Assembly: GCF_006152145.1 (NCBI RefSeq)
Contig: NZ_VDFV01000005.1
Span: 1-64,000, forward strand
DNA: 64,000 nucleotides
Direction: 5' to 3'
From: Rubellimicrobium roseum
GTDB lineage: Bacteria; Pseudomonadota; Alphaproteobacteria; Rhodobacterales; Rhodobacteraceae
A model generated the notes under the pieces. That model had not been told where the DNA came from, ran no database searches, and worked only from the letters and a program-made list of their open reading frames with translations. Made by a program: the position numbers and the translations under genes. Within the stretch, counting starts at the first letter, position 1, and the number at the start of each line of letters is the position of its first letter. Positions 25,312-32,909 of this stretch are shown piece by piece.

Positions 25312-27976
25312 GGAACCCGGGCCGCTCGGCCAGCGCCGCCTCCAGCGCCGCCCGCGAGCCCAACACCGCCACGGGTCCTTCGGGCAAGCCTGCGTCGAGC
25401 GCGTCGGCCAGTTCGTGCAGGTCGCGAAGCTCCGCCCCCAGCACCTCCTCCAGCTCCGCCTGCCGCCGCTCGTCGGTCCAGCCGGTCCCTTCGCGCTGAA
25501 GGACCTCCAGCATCAGCGCCTCGGCTGGCATCGGCCGGTCAAGCGCCGCCACTGCTCCGATCCGACAGCGCTCCAGAAGCGAATCGGAAGCTTCCCGCCG
25601 CAACCAGCCCCCGCTCTCGGCCATGGCGTCGAGCGTGCCCAGCAGATGCGGGTCCCGCGCCGTCAGCAGGCTCGCCACCCCGGTCGCGGCGTCCAGCACC
25701 GCCGTCGCCCCATAGGCACCCCCGGCGACGCGCAGCCGATCCCAGAGCCATCCCGTCGCCAGCGCCCGCATGCCCACCGCCGTTGCCCCTGACACCTCCA
25801 GCCCCGCCGCGCGCAGGTCGGCCGCCCGACCCACCGCCTGCACCGGCGAGGCGACGACGTGCCCCTCGCGACACGGCCCCGGCACGGGCACCACACCCAA
25901 AGCACCTTGGGCTGGGTCCGCGACAGCGATGGCCGACAGCAGCGCCTTTGCCAAAGACAGGTCTTCCGTCCCTGTCAGGCCCACTGTCAGGCGGGCCGGC
26001 GCGCGCAGATGCCGGAGCAGCTCGCTCAGGTCCGCTGCGAGCGCCTCCTCGTCGTCCCCGAGGCCGCGCAGGACCGCCAGTTGCCCCAGCCCGTCCAGCC
26101 GGTCGGCCATGGCCCCTGCCGGCCCGCTCCCCGCCCGCAGGCGCAGGTCCACGACCTGATGCCCCGCCCCGAGCAGCCGCGCCTCCTGCCGGGCAATCTC
26201 CTCTGCGACGAGCCTCGGCAAGGCTCCCGATTCCGGGGGGCGCTCCACCACCATCTCTGCCATGCGGGAGGCCAACTCGCCCGCCCGCTCCGCTAGCGCC
26301 TTGCCCCGCAGGGTCAGGCCCGCCGCGGCCCCATGCGGCCCGGACCGGCTCCAGACGGCGAAGGACAGCCCGTCGCCCGACCCACCCCCGGTCAGCCAGC
26401 GGCCCAGAAAAGGCGTGAGACCCAAAAGCCGGGGCGGCAGCCGCCCCAGATCCAGCGACAGGTCGAGACGCACGACCCTCGGCTCGCCCAGATCCAGGCA
26501 CAGCACCGCCCCCTCCCGCACCACCGGCACCCGAGCAACCTCGCGGGGCAGATCCGCGCGGGACAGCATGGGCAGGCCCGGCCCCGCCCCATCCGGCGCC
26601 GTCCCGGCCTGCACCGTCGCCTGCCGAATCGGCCGCCTCCGTCCGTCCACCGACAGCCGCGCCGCCAGATCCGCCAGCCACCCCGCGTCCCCGGCGTCGG
26701 ACATCGCGGGCCGCAGAATGGTCACGCGACTCGGGTTCTCCAGCAGGACCCCCCGCACAAGATCGCGGAACGGCCCCGGCCCGCCCTCCAGCCGCGCCCG
26801 CAGCGCGGCGAGCGCCGGCCCGTGATCCAGCAATTCCAGCGGATCACCCCCGTGCCGCCAGCCGTTCAGGACACGCTCCAGGACCACCAGCCCACGGGGG
26901 CGCGGCCCGTCGGCGCTCTCCCGCAGCGCCAAGTCCAGCCGGTCGCAGGCGCGCGACAGCCGGCCGCCCGGCACTCCGTCCCGCACGACCCTGTCCAATG
27001 CTTCCAACACGACCGCCTCCAGCCGCCCGGCCCGCTCGGCGGTCGTCTCCCGCACTCCGACCCGGAACAGCGTCCGGCGGAAGGGCTCCAGCACCGGGGC
27101 GCCCCAAAGGCAAAGCCCCGCCTCCCGCAGCGCCTCGGCCAGCGGGGCGCCCGGCATCTCCACCAGCGCCAAGGCCAGCAGCGCCGGATCGAGCGGCCCC
27201 ATCCCCTCCGGCAGACGCCAGCCCAGCGCGGCCTGGACGGGGGCCTCGGGCACGGCCCACGGCTTCGGGCAGGGCTCATGCACCTCCGAGGCGATCTCGA
27301 TCGGCGGCGCCGGCGCCCGCCGCCCGAATCCCGCCAGATGCCGGTCGACGCCGTCCAGCCGCGCCACCACGTCCCCGTCGCCCCACAGGAAGATCCGCGC
27401 GTTCGACGGGTAGTAATGCCCCCGGTGGAACCGCACGAGCGCCCGATGGGTCAGGTCGGGGATGCGCTCCGGCCGTCCGCCATGGGACCGCGCGTAGACC
27501 GTCCCCGGCAGCAGCGCCGCCCGCAACTCCTCGGCCAAGGCATTGACCGGCGCCGCATAATGCCCCCGCATTTCATTCAGGACGATCCCGCCCAGCCGAG
27601 CCTCGCCCCCCGGCCCCCCTGGCACGATATTCCAGGCCTCCTCCTCGAAATGCTCGTGCCGCAGCAGCGGCCGCAGCACCGCATCCAGCGTCACGTCCAC
27701 GAGGTTACGCAGGTCGGCCGCGCTCTGGCTCGCCAGATGAAAGGTCGTCCGGTCCGGCCCCGTAGTGGCGTTCAGGTAGGTCTGCATCGACCCCTGCAAG
27801 AGCCCCGCGAAGGGCCGCGCCAGCGGAAACCCCTGCGAGCCGCGGAACACGAGATGCTCCAACACATGCGCCACGCCCGTGTCGTCCCCGGGCAATGTGG
27901 CGAAGGTGATGGCGAAGACGTTGTTGCGGTCCGCGTTCTCCACGGCGGCGATCTCGGCCCCGGTCCGGCGGTGCAC
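25298..27976 (-). CDS. M16C (PreP/insulinase-like) zinc metallopeptidase
   Basis: The 892-residue product has all landmarks of M16C presequence-protease-type peptidases. The inverted zinc motif HVLEH lies at residues 37-41. It is followed by FRGSQGFPLARPFAGLLQGS, LNATTGPDRTTFHLAS and the distal glutamate in IVLNEMRGHY, then HGGRPERIPDLTHRALVRFHRGHYYPSNAR. Such enzymes degrade unfolded peptides inside a closed chamber. The only canonical start in frame is the GTG ending at 27976, yet similarity to the family seems to extend about 10 codons upstream (GGTGWRFV); the frame is open to a stop near 28065. The true start may therefore be non-canonical or the N-terminus shortened. It lies tail-to-tail with the pqq operon's last gene and is a candidate PqqA protease. 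Confidence 0.87.
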   Translation of the reverse strand: MHRRTGAEIAAVENADRNNVFAITFATLPGDDTGVAHVLEHLVFRGSQGFPLARPFAGLLQGSMQTYLNATTGPDRTTFHLASQSAADLRNLVDVTLDAVLRPLLRHEHFEEEAWNIVPGGPGGEARLGGIVLNEMRGHYAAPVNALAEELRAALLPGTVYARSHGGRPERIPDLTHRALVRFHRGHYYPSNARIFLWGDGDVVARLDGVDRHLAGFGRRAPAPPIEIASEVHEPCPKPWAVPEAPVQAALGWRLPEGMGPLDPALLALALVEMPGAPLAEALREAGLCLWGAPVLEPFRRTLFRVGVRETTAERAGRLEAVVLEALDRVVRDGVPGGRLSRACDRLDLALRESADGPRPRGLVVLERVLNGWRHGGDPLELLDHGPALAALRARLEGGPGPFRDLVRGVLLENPSRVTILRPAMSDAGDAGWLADLAARLSVDGRRRPIRQATVQAGTAPDGAGPGLPMLSRADLPREVARVPVVREGAVLCLDLGEPRVVRLDLSLDLGRLPPRLLGLTPFLGRWLTGGGSGDGLSFAVWSRSGPHGAAAGLTLRGKALAERAGELASRMAEMVVERPPESGALPRLVAEEIARQEARLLGAGHQVVDLRLRAGSGPAGAMADRLDGLGQLAVLRGLGDDEEALAADLSELLRHLRAPARLTVGLTGTEDLSLAKALLSAIAVADPAQGALGVVPVPGPCREGHVVASPVQAVGRAADLRAAGLEVSGATAVGMRALATGWLWDRLRVAGGAYGATAVLDAATGVASLLTARDPHLLGTLDAMAESGGWLRREASDSLLERCRIGAVAALDRPMPAEALMLEVLQREGTGWTDERRQAELEEVLGAELRDLHELADALDAGLPEGPVAVLGSRAALEAALAERPGFLSLA

Positions 27977-28133
27977 GAAGCGCCAGCCTGTCCCGCCGAG
28001 GTCCTGCAGGTCCCGTCGGCCCGTGCACGCAAAGGACGAATGGTCAGGCAGCCTCGGGCCTCCCCCTCAGGACTCGCCCCTACCCTGCCAGAGGACGGGG
28101 CCGCCGGCACCCCTGCCTTGGTCGGGGTCGGAC

Positions 28134-28219
28134 TGGTGCCCGCGACAGGAGTCGAACCTGCACGCCCTCACGGACAAGCGATTTTAAGTCGCCGGTGTCT
28201 ACCGTTCCACCACGCGGGC
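28134..28219 (-). tRNA. tRNA-Leu (anticodon UAA)
   Basis: Read on the minus strand, the gene begins GCCCGCGTGG, which pairs with CGCGGGC before the encoded ACCA end (positions 28134-28144). The anticodon loop sequence is ACTTAAAAT with anticodon TAA. The class-II long variable arm (GTCCGTGAGGGCG type) and the T-loop GGTTCGACTCC are present. Length 86 with CCA. It reads codon UUA and, by wobble, UUG. UUA is very rare in DNA this GC-rich. Confidence 0.95.
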
Positions 28220-28259
28220 CCGCTGCCCTCCTACCGGCTCCGCGTCTCGGGCGAAAGGG

Positions 28260-28721
28260 TCAGGGCCCCTCCTCCTTCACCGTCTCCATCGCCACGTAGG
28301 TCGAGGTCGCCGACACGAAGGGCAGCGTCGAGATGCGCTCGGCCAGCATGGCGCGATAGGCGGGCATCCCGCTCGTGCGCACCTTCAGGAGATAGTCGAA
28401 GCTTCCCGCGATCATGTGGCAGGCCTCGATCTCGGGCGTGTCCCGCACGGCGGCGTTGAAGCGGGCCAGCGCCGTCTCGCGCGTGTCCGACAACTTCACC
28501 TCGACGAAGGCCACGTGGTCGCGCCCCATCGTGGCCGGGTCGATCAGCGCACGATAGCCCCGGATCACGCCCCGCGCCTCCAACCGCCGCAGCCGCGCCT
28601 GCACGGGCGACTTGGACAGGCCCACGCGGCTCGCCAGGTCCGCGATGCTGATGCGCCCTTCCGTGGCCACCACGTCGAGGATCTTGCGGTCGAACGAGTC
28701 GAGAGCAGGACGTTCGCTCAT
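28260..28721 (-). CDS. putR: PutR-type Lrp/AsnC transcriptional regulator
   Basis: The 153-residue protein has an N-terminal helix-turn-helix (ISIADLASRVGLSKSPVQARLRRLEARGVI) and a C-terminal RAM/AsnC ligand-binding domain containing HMIAGSFDYLLKVRT. It is divergent from putA, the arrangement of PutR in alphaproteobacteria, where it activates putA in the presence of proline. The ATG at 28721 has AAGGA upstream; a TTG at 28730 is in frame but less likely. Confidence 0.9.
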   Translation of the reverse strand: MSERPALDSFDRKILDVVATEGRISIADLASRVGLSKSPVQARLRRLEARGVIRGYRALIDPATMGRDHVAFVEVKLSDTRETALARFNAAVRDTPEIEACHMIAGSFDYLLKVRTSGMPAYRAMLAERISTLPFVSATSTYVAMETVKEEGP

Positions 28722-28832
28722 CCGGAGCAATCCTTAAAAGTCCGTTGCACTTCCGAACGCTCCCATAGCGGGCGCAACACCCGCAGGCGATGCCTTATAT
28801 TGAGTGGGACGCCTGCTTCGGGACCCCTCGCC
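28722..28832. promoter_or_regulatory. Divergent putR-putA control region
   Basis: The 111 bases between the two divergent starts are less GC-rich than the genes and contain a TATATT sequence at 28796-28801, a possible -10 element for putA about 32 bases before its ATG. A TTGCAC sequence (28745-28750) could be a -35 element. PutR should bind here by analogy with other putR/putA pairs, but no clear operator palindrome was identified. Confidence 0.4.
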
Positions 28833-31800
28833 ATGACCCACCACGCCCCGCTCTCCGTGCCTGACCTCGCCGCCCTGCGCGCCGAGATCGACAACGGCAC
28901 CCTCGCGCCCGAAGGCCCGCTCCTCGACCGGCTCAAGGCGCAGGCGGCGCTGTCGCCCGCCGACCGCGCCGCCATCGGAACCCGCGCGGCCGACCTCGTG
29001 CGCCAGATCCGCGCGCAGGGAAGTCCGGGCCTCATGGAGGTCTTCCTCGCCGAATACGGCCTTTCGACCGACGAAGGCGTGGCGCTCATGTGCCTGGCCG
29101 AGGCGCTGCTGCGCGTCCCCGACGCCCCCACCATCGACGCGCTCATCGAGGACAAGATCGCCCCCGCCGAATGGGGCAAGCACCTGGGCCACTCCGCCTC
29201 CTCCCTCGTGAACGCCTCCACCTGGGCGCTGATGCTGACGGGCAAGGTTCTGGACGACGCGCCTCCGGGCGTCGCGGGCCGCCTGCGCTCGGCCGTGCGC
29301 CGCCTGGGCGAGCCCGTCATCCGCGCCGCCGTGGGCCGCGCCATGAAGGAGATGGGCCGCCAGTTCGTGCTGGGCGAGACCATCGACGCCGCCCGCGCCC
29401 GCGCCGCCGCGCAGGAGGCCAAGGGCGTCACCTACTCCTACGACATGCTGGGCGAGGCCGCGCGCACCGAAGCCGACGCCCGTGCCTATCACCTGTCCTA
29501 CTCGCGCGCGATCAGCGCCATCGCGCAGGATTGCACGCGCGGCTCCGTCGCCGCGAATCCCGGCATCTCGGTCAAGCTCTCCGCTCTCCACCCCCGCTAC
29601 GAGGAAGCGCAGCGTGATCGCGTGATGGAGGAACTGGTTCCCCGCCTGGGCTCGCTGTGCCATCTCGCCAAGGCCGCCGGCATGGGCCTCAACATCGACG
29701 CGGAAGAAGCCGACCGCCTGTCGCTCTCGCTCGACGTGATCGAGGCCGTTCTGGGCGACCCGGGCCTCAAGGGCTGGGACGGCTTCGGCGTGGTGGTGCA
29801 GGCCTATGGCCGCCGCGCAGGCGACGTGATCGACTGGCTCCACGCACTGGCCCGGCGCCTCGACCGCCGCATCATGGTGCGACTTGTGAAGGGTGCCTAT
29901 TGGGACGCGGAAATCAAACGCGCACAGGTCGAGGGACTTTCGGACTTCCCCGTCTTCACCTCCAAGAGCTCGACGGACGTGAGCTATGTCGCCAACGCGC
30001 GCAGGCTCCTGCTCCTCACGGACCGTATCTATCCGCAGTTCGCCACCCACAACGCTCACACCGTCGCCGCCATCCTGCACATGGCCCGCGACATGGGCAT
30101 TGCCGCGTCCTCCTACGAGTTCCAGCGCCTGCACGGCATGGGCGAGGCGCTGCACGACATCAACCGCGCCGCCGAAGGCACCGGCCTGCGCATCTACGCC
30201 CCCGTGGGTGCGCATCGCGACCTCCTCGCCTACCTCGTCCGCCGGCTCCTGGAGAACGGCGCGAACTCCTCCTTCGTGAACCAGATCGTCAACGCGCAGG
30301 TCCCGCCCGAGGAGGTGGTCCGCGACCCCTTCGACGTGGTGCCCACCCGCCGCGTCCCGACCGGGGCCGAGCTGTTCCGGCCCGCGCGGCCCAACTCGCG
30401 CGGACGCGACCTCTCAGACCGTCCGACGCTCGCGCTTTTGGAGGAGGCCCGCGCTCCTTTCCGCGACGCGACCTGGGACGCCGCGCCGCTCCTCGCCGCG
30501 GGCGAGGCGACCGGCCCCGTCCGCGACCTGCATGAGCCCGCCACGGGCCGTCGCGTGGGCACCGTGCAAGAAGCTGACGCAGCTACCGTCGCCCGCGCCA
30601 TCAAGGCCACGCGTCCTTGGAAAGCTCCTCTCGCCGAGCGCGCCGCGATCCTGAACCGCGCCGCCGACCTCTTCGAGGCGAACGAGGGCGAGGTGCTGGC
30701 TCTCCTCGCCCGCGAGGCCGGCAAGACGATGAACGACGGCATCGGTGAGCTTCGCGAGGCCGTGGACTTCCTGCGCTACTACGCCTCGCAGGCACAGGGC
30801 CCCGAGGGCAACGGCCGTTGGGCGTGCGTCAGCCCTTGGAACTTCCCGCTCGCCATCTTCACCGGCCAGGTCGCGGCGGCGCTCGTGATGGGCAACGCGG
30901 TGCTGGCCAAGCCCGCCCCGCAGACGCCGCTTATCGCCTTCCGCGCCGTGCAGTGGCTCCACGAGGCGGGCGTCCCGCGAGAGGCGCTCCAGCTCCTCCC
31001 TGGCGGGGCCGAGACCGGCGCGGCGCTGACCTCGGACCCGCGCCTGTCGGGAGTGGCCTTCACCGGCTCCACCGCCACCGCCCAGCGCATCCGGCAGGCG
31101 ATGGCCCAGGGCCCGGCGGGCCGACCGCTCATCGCCGAGACCGGCGGCATCAACGCCATGGTCGTGGACTCCACCGCGCTCCCGGAACAGGCGGTGCGGG
31201 ACATCATCACCTCCGCCTTCCGCTCCGCCGGCCAGCGCTGCTCGGCGCTGCGCTGCCTCTACCTGCAGGAGGAGGTGGCCGAGCCCATCCTCCACATGCT
31301 CAAGGGCGCCATGGCCGAGCTGCGCCCCGGCAATCCATGGGACCTAGCGACCGACCTTGGCCCCGTCATCGACGCACAGGCCCGCGACGGCATCCAAGGC
31401 CACATCCAGAAGGCCCGCGCCGAAGGCCGCGTGATCGCCGAAATCCCCGTGCCTTCGTCGGGAATCTTTGTCGCGCCGACCGTCATCAAGGTGGCCAGCA
31501 TCGCGGACATCGAGCGCGAGGTCTTCGGCCCCGTTCTCCACGTGGCGACCTACAAGGCCGCCGACCTCGACCGCGTGCTGGACTCGGTGAACGCGACCGG
31601 CATGGGCCTGACCTTCGGCTTCCATTCCCGCATCGACGACCGCGTGCAGCGGATCGTGGAGCGGGTCCACGCGGGCAACCTCTACATCAACCGCAACCAG
31701 ATCGGTGCGGTGGTGGGCAGCCAGCCCTTCGGGGGCGAGGGCCTGTCGGGCACCGGCCCCAAGGCGGGCGGCCCGAGCTACCTCCCCCGCTTCGGTGCGC

Positions 31801-32303
31801 TGGTCCGGGAGGCATCGAACGGCACCTGGACCTCGGCCGAGGGCCCCACCGCCCTTGCCGCCCGTCTGCGCGAGGCCGCCACGATGACCCTGCCCGCCCC
31901 GCCCCCCAAGGACATGCCCGGCCCCACGGGCGAGTCGAACCGCCTGAGCCAGCAGGCCCGCGCTCCCTTCCTCTGCCTGGGTCCCGGCTCCGAGGCCGCC
32001 CAGGCACAGGCCGAAGCCATCCGCGCCCTCGGCGGCCGGGCCGTCGCGGCGCAAGGCGCGGTCGACCCCGGAGCCCTCACCCGACTCGCCCCCCTGGGCG
32101 GCGCCGTCTGGTGGGGGGACGAGGCAGCAGCCCAAGCCATCGAACAGGCGCTCGCCGCCCGCGACGGTGCGCTCCTGCCGCTCCTCACCGGCCACCCCGA
32201 GGCCGGGCAGGTGCTCCACGAGCGCCACGTCTGCATCGACACCACGGCCGCCGGCGGCAACGCGACGCTGCTGGCCGGGACCGCGGCCGGCTCGGGCCTG
32301 TGA
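28833..32303 (+). CDS. putA: PutA, bifunctional proline dehydrogenase/P5C dehydrogenase
   Basis: The 1156-residue enzyme oxidises proline to pyrroline-5-carboxylate (FAD domain, residues about 150-500) and then to glutamate (NAD+-dependent aldehyde dehydrogenase, about 560-1010). In the first domain I see ISVKLSALHPRYEEAQRD, MVRLVKGAYWDAE and YEFQRLHGMG. In the second I see SPWNFPLAIFTGQ, the general base glutamate in AETGGINAM and the catalytic cysteine in SAGQRCSALR near residue 800. No N-terminal ribbon-helix-helix DNA-binding domain is present. The C-terminal extension of about 130 residues fits a long 'type B' PutA. The gene is monocistronic and faces putR. Confidence 0.96.
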   Translation: MTHHAPLSVPDLAALRAEIDNGTLAPEGPLLDRLKAQAALSPADRAAIGTRAADLVRQIRAQGSPGLMEVFLAEYGLSTDEGVALMCLAEALLRVPDAPTIDALIEDKIAPAEWGKHLGHSASSLVNASTWALMLTGKVLDDAPPGVAGRLRSAVRRLGEPVIRAAVGRAMKEMGRQFVLGETIDAARARAAAQEAKGVTYSYDMLGEAARTEADARAYHLSYSRAISAIAQDCTRGSVAANPGISVKLSALHPRYEEAQRDRVMEELVPRLGSLCHLAKAAGMGLNIDAEEADRLSLSLDVIEAVLGDPGLKGWDGFGVVVQAYGRRAGDVIDWLHALARRLDRRIMVRLVKGAYWDAEIKRAQVEGLSDFPVFTSKSSTDVSYVANARRLLLLTDRIYPQFATHNAHTVAAILHMARDMGIAASSYEFQRLHGMGEALHDINRAAEGTGLRIYAPVGAHRDLLAYLVRRLLENGANSSFVNQIVNAQVPPEEVVRDPFDVVPTRRVPTGAELFRPARPNSRGRDLSDRPTLALLEEARAPFRDATWDAAPLLAAGEATGPVRDLHEPATGRRVGTVQEADAATVARAIKATRPWKAPLAERAAILNRAADLFEANEGEVLALLAREAGKTMNDGIGELREAVDFLRYYASQAQGPEGNGRWACVSPWNFPLAIFTGQVAAALVMGNAVLAKPAPQTPLIAFRAVQWLHEAGVPREALQLLPGGAETGAALTSDPRLSGVAFTGSTATAQRIRQAMAQGPAGRPLIAETGGINAMVVDSTALPEQAVRDIITSAFRSAGQRCSALRCLYLQEEVAEPILHMLKGAMAELRPGNPWDLATDLGPVIDAQARDGIQGHIQKARAEGRVIAEIPVPSSGIFVAPTVIKVASIADIEREVFGPVLHVATYKAADLDRVLDSVNATGMGLTFGFHSRIDDRVQRIVERVHAGNLYINRNQIGAVVGSQPFGGEGLSGTGPKAGGPSYLPRFGALVREASNGTWTSAEGPTALAARLREAATMTLPAPPPKDMPGPTGESNRLSQQARAPFLCLGPGSEAAQAQAEAIRALGGRAVAAQGAVDPGALTRLAPLGGAVWWGDEAAAQAIEQALAARDGALLPLLTGHPEAGQVLHERHVCIDTTAAGGNATLLAGTAAGSGL

Positions 32304-32313
32304 GAAAAGGAAA

Positions 32314-32333
32314 CGGGGGCACTTCAGCCCCCG
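32314..32333 (-). terminator. Hairpin terminator between putA and soxG
   Basis: CGGGGGC (32314-32320) and GCCCCCG (32327-32333) form a perfect 7-bp stem with the loop ACTTCA. On the minus strand the hairpin is followed by GTTTCCTTTTC, a T-rich tail, so it looks like an intrinsic terminator for the sox operon. It may also stop putA transcription on the other strand. Confidence 0.7.
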
Positions 32334-32369
32334 CATCTCCCAACCGAGGGCTCGCGCTTCGGGGTCGCC

Positions 32370-32909
32370 TTACAGCTCCTCGCGTCCTGCGACGTGCCGC
32401 ATGGCTTCCCCGATCTCGCGCACCAGCGTCCCAGCCATGCTCCGCATCCCCAGGACCTCGTAGGCCTGCGGCCCCGTCCGCAGCAGCGTTGCGCTCATGT
32501 GGTTGAGCAGCGTCCGCGCTGTCGCCCCTTCCGGGAAGGCCACGTCCCGCAGGTCGAGCGGCACCAGCCGCGCCAGCACGTCGCGCGCGGCCAGGCCCTC
32601 CAGTGCCACGGCCACGATCCCGTCGCCCTGCTCCACCACGGCAGCGAGCCCCGACAGATCAGGCGGCACCCCTCCGACCAGCAGCGCCCGCCCCGGCCCG
32701 GCCCAAAGGAGCCGCACATCATCCGCCGACACGACCCGGTCCGGCGCGGGAAGAGCGACGCCCAGCTTCTCGGCCAACGCCCCGGCCCGTCCGGCAAAGG
32801 GCGCGATGGACCAGACCGGCCCCAGGACGACCTCCGACAGCGTCGCGCCCCCGACCGAGAGCGGCAGCCCCAGCCCCTGCGCGGGACTCGCCTCCAGCAG
32901 CCTAACCAC
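32370..32909 (-). CDS. soxG: SoxG, sarcosine oxidase gamma subunit
   Basis: The 179-residue protein is the small gamma subunit of the heterotetrameric sarcosine oxidase, the fourth gene of the operon. It has the features of the family: VWSIAPFAGRAG near residue 33, the LLWAGPGRALLV strand, DLRDVAFPEGATARTLLNHMSA near 120 and a C-terminal YEVLGMRSMAGTLVREIGEA. It starts with GTG, overlapping the end of soxA by 8 bases. A terminator-like hairpin lies 37 bases downstream. Confidence 0.93.
   Translation of the reverse strand: MVRLLEASPAQGLGLPLSVGGATLSEVVLGPVWSIAPFAGRAGALAEKLGVALPAPDRVVSADDVRLLWAGPGRALLVGGVPPDLSGLAAVVEQGDGIVAVALEGLAARDVLARLVPLDLRDVAFPEGATARTLLNHMSATLLRTGPQAYEVLGMRSMAGTLVREIGEAMRHVAGREEL

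Noticed and set aside
26333-28459. 708-codon open frame antisense to the M16C gene
   Set aside because: Translation is rich in Arg, Pro and Gln, and the real protease motifs are on the other strand; it also crosses the tRNA-Leu.
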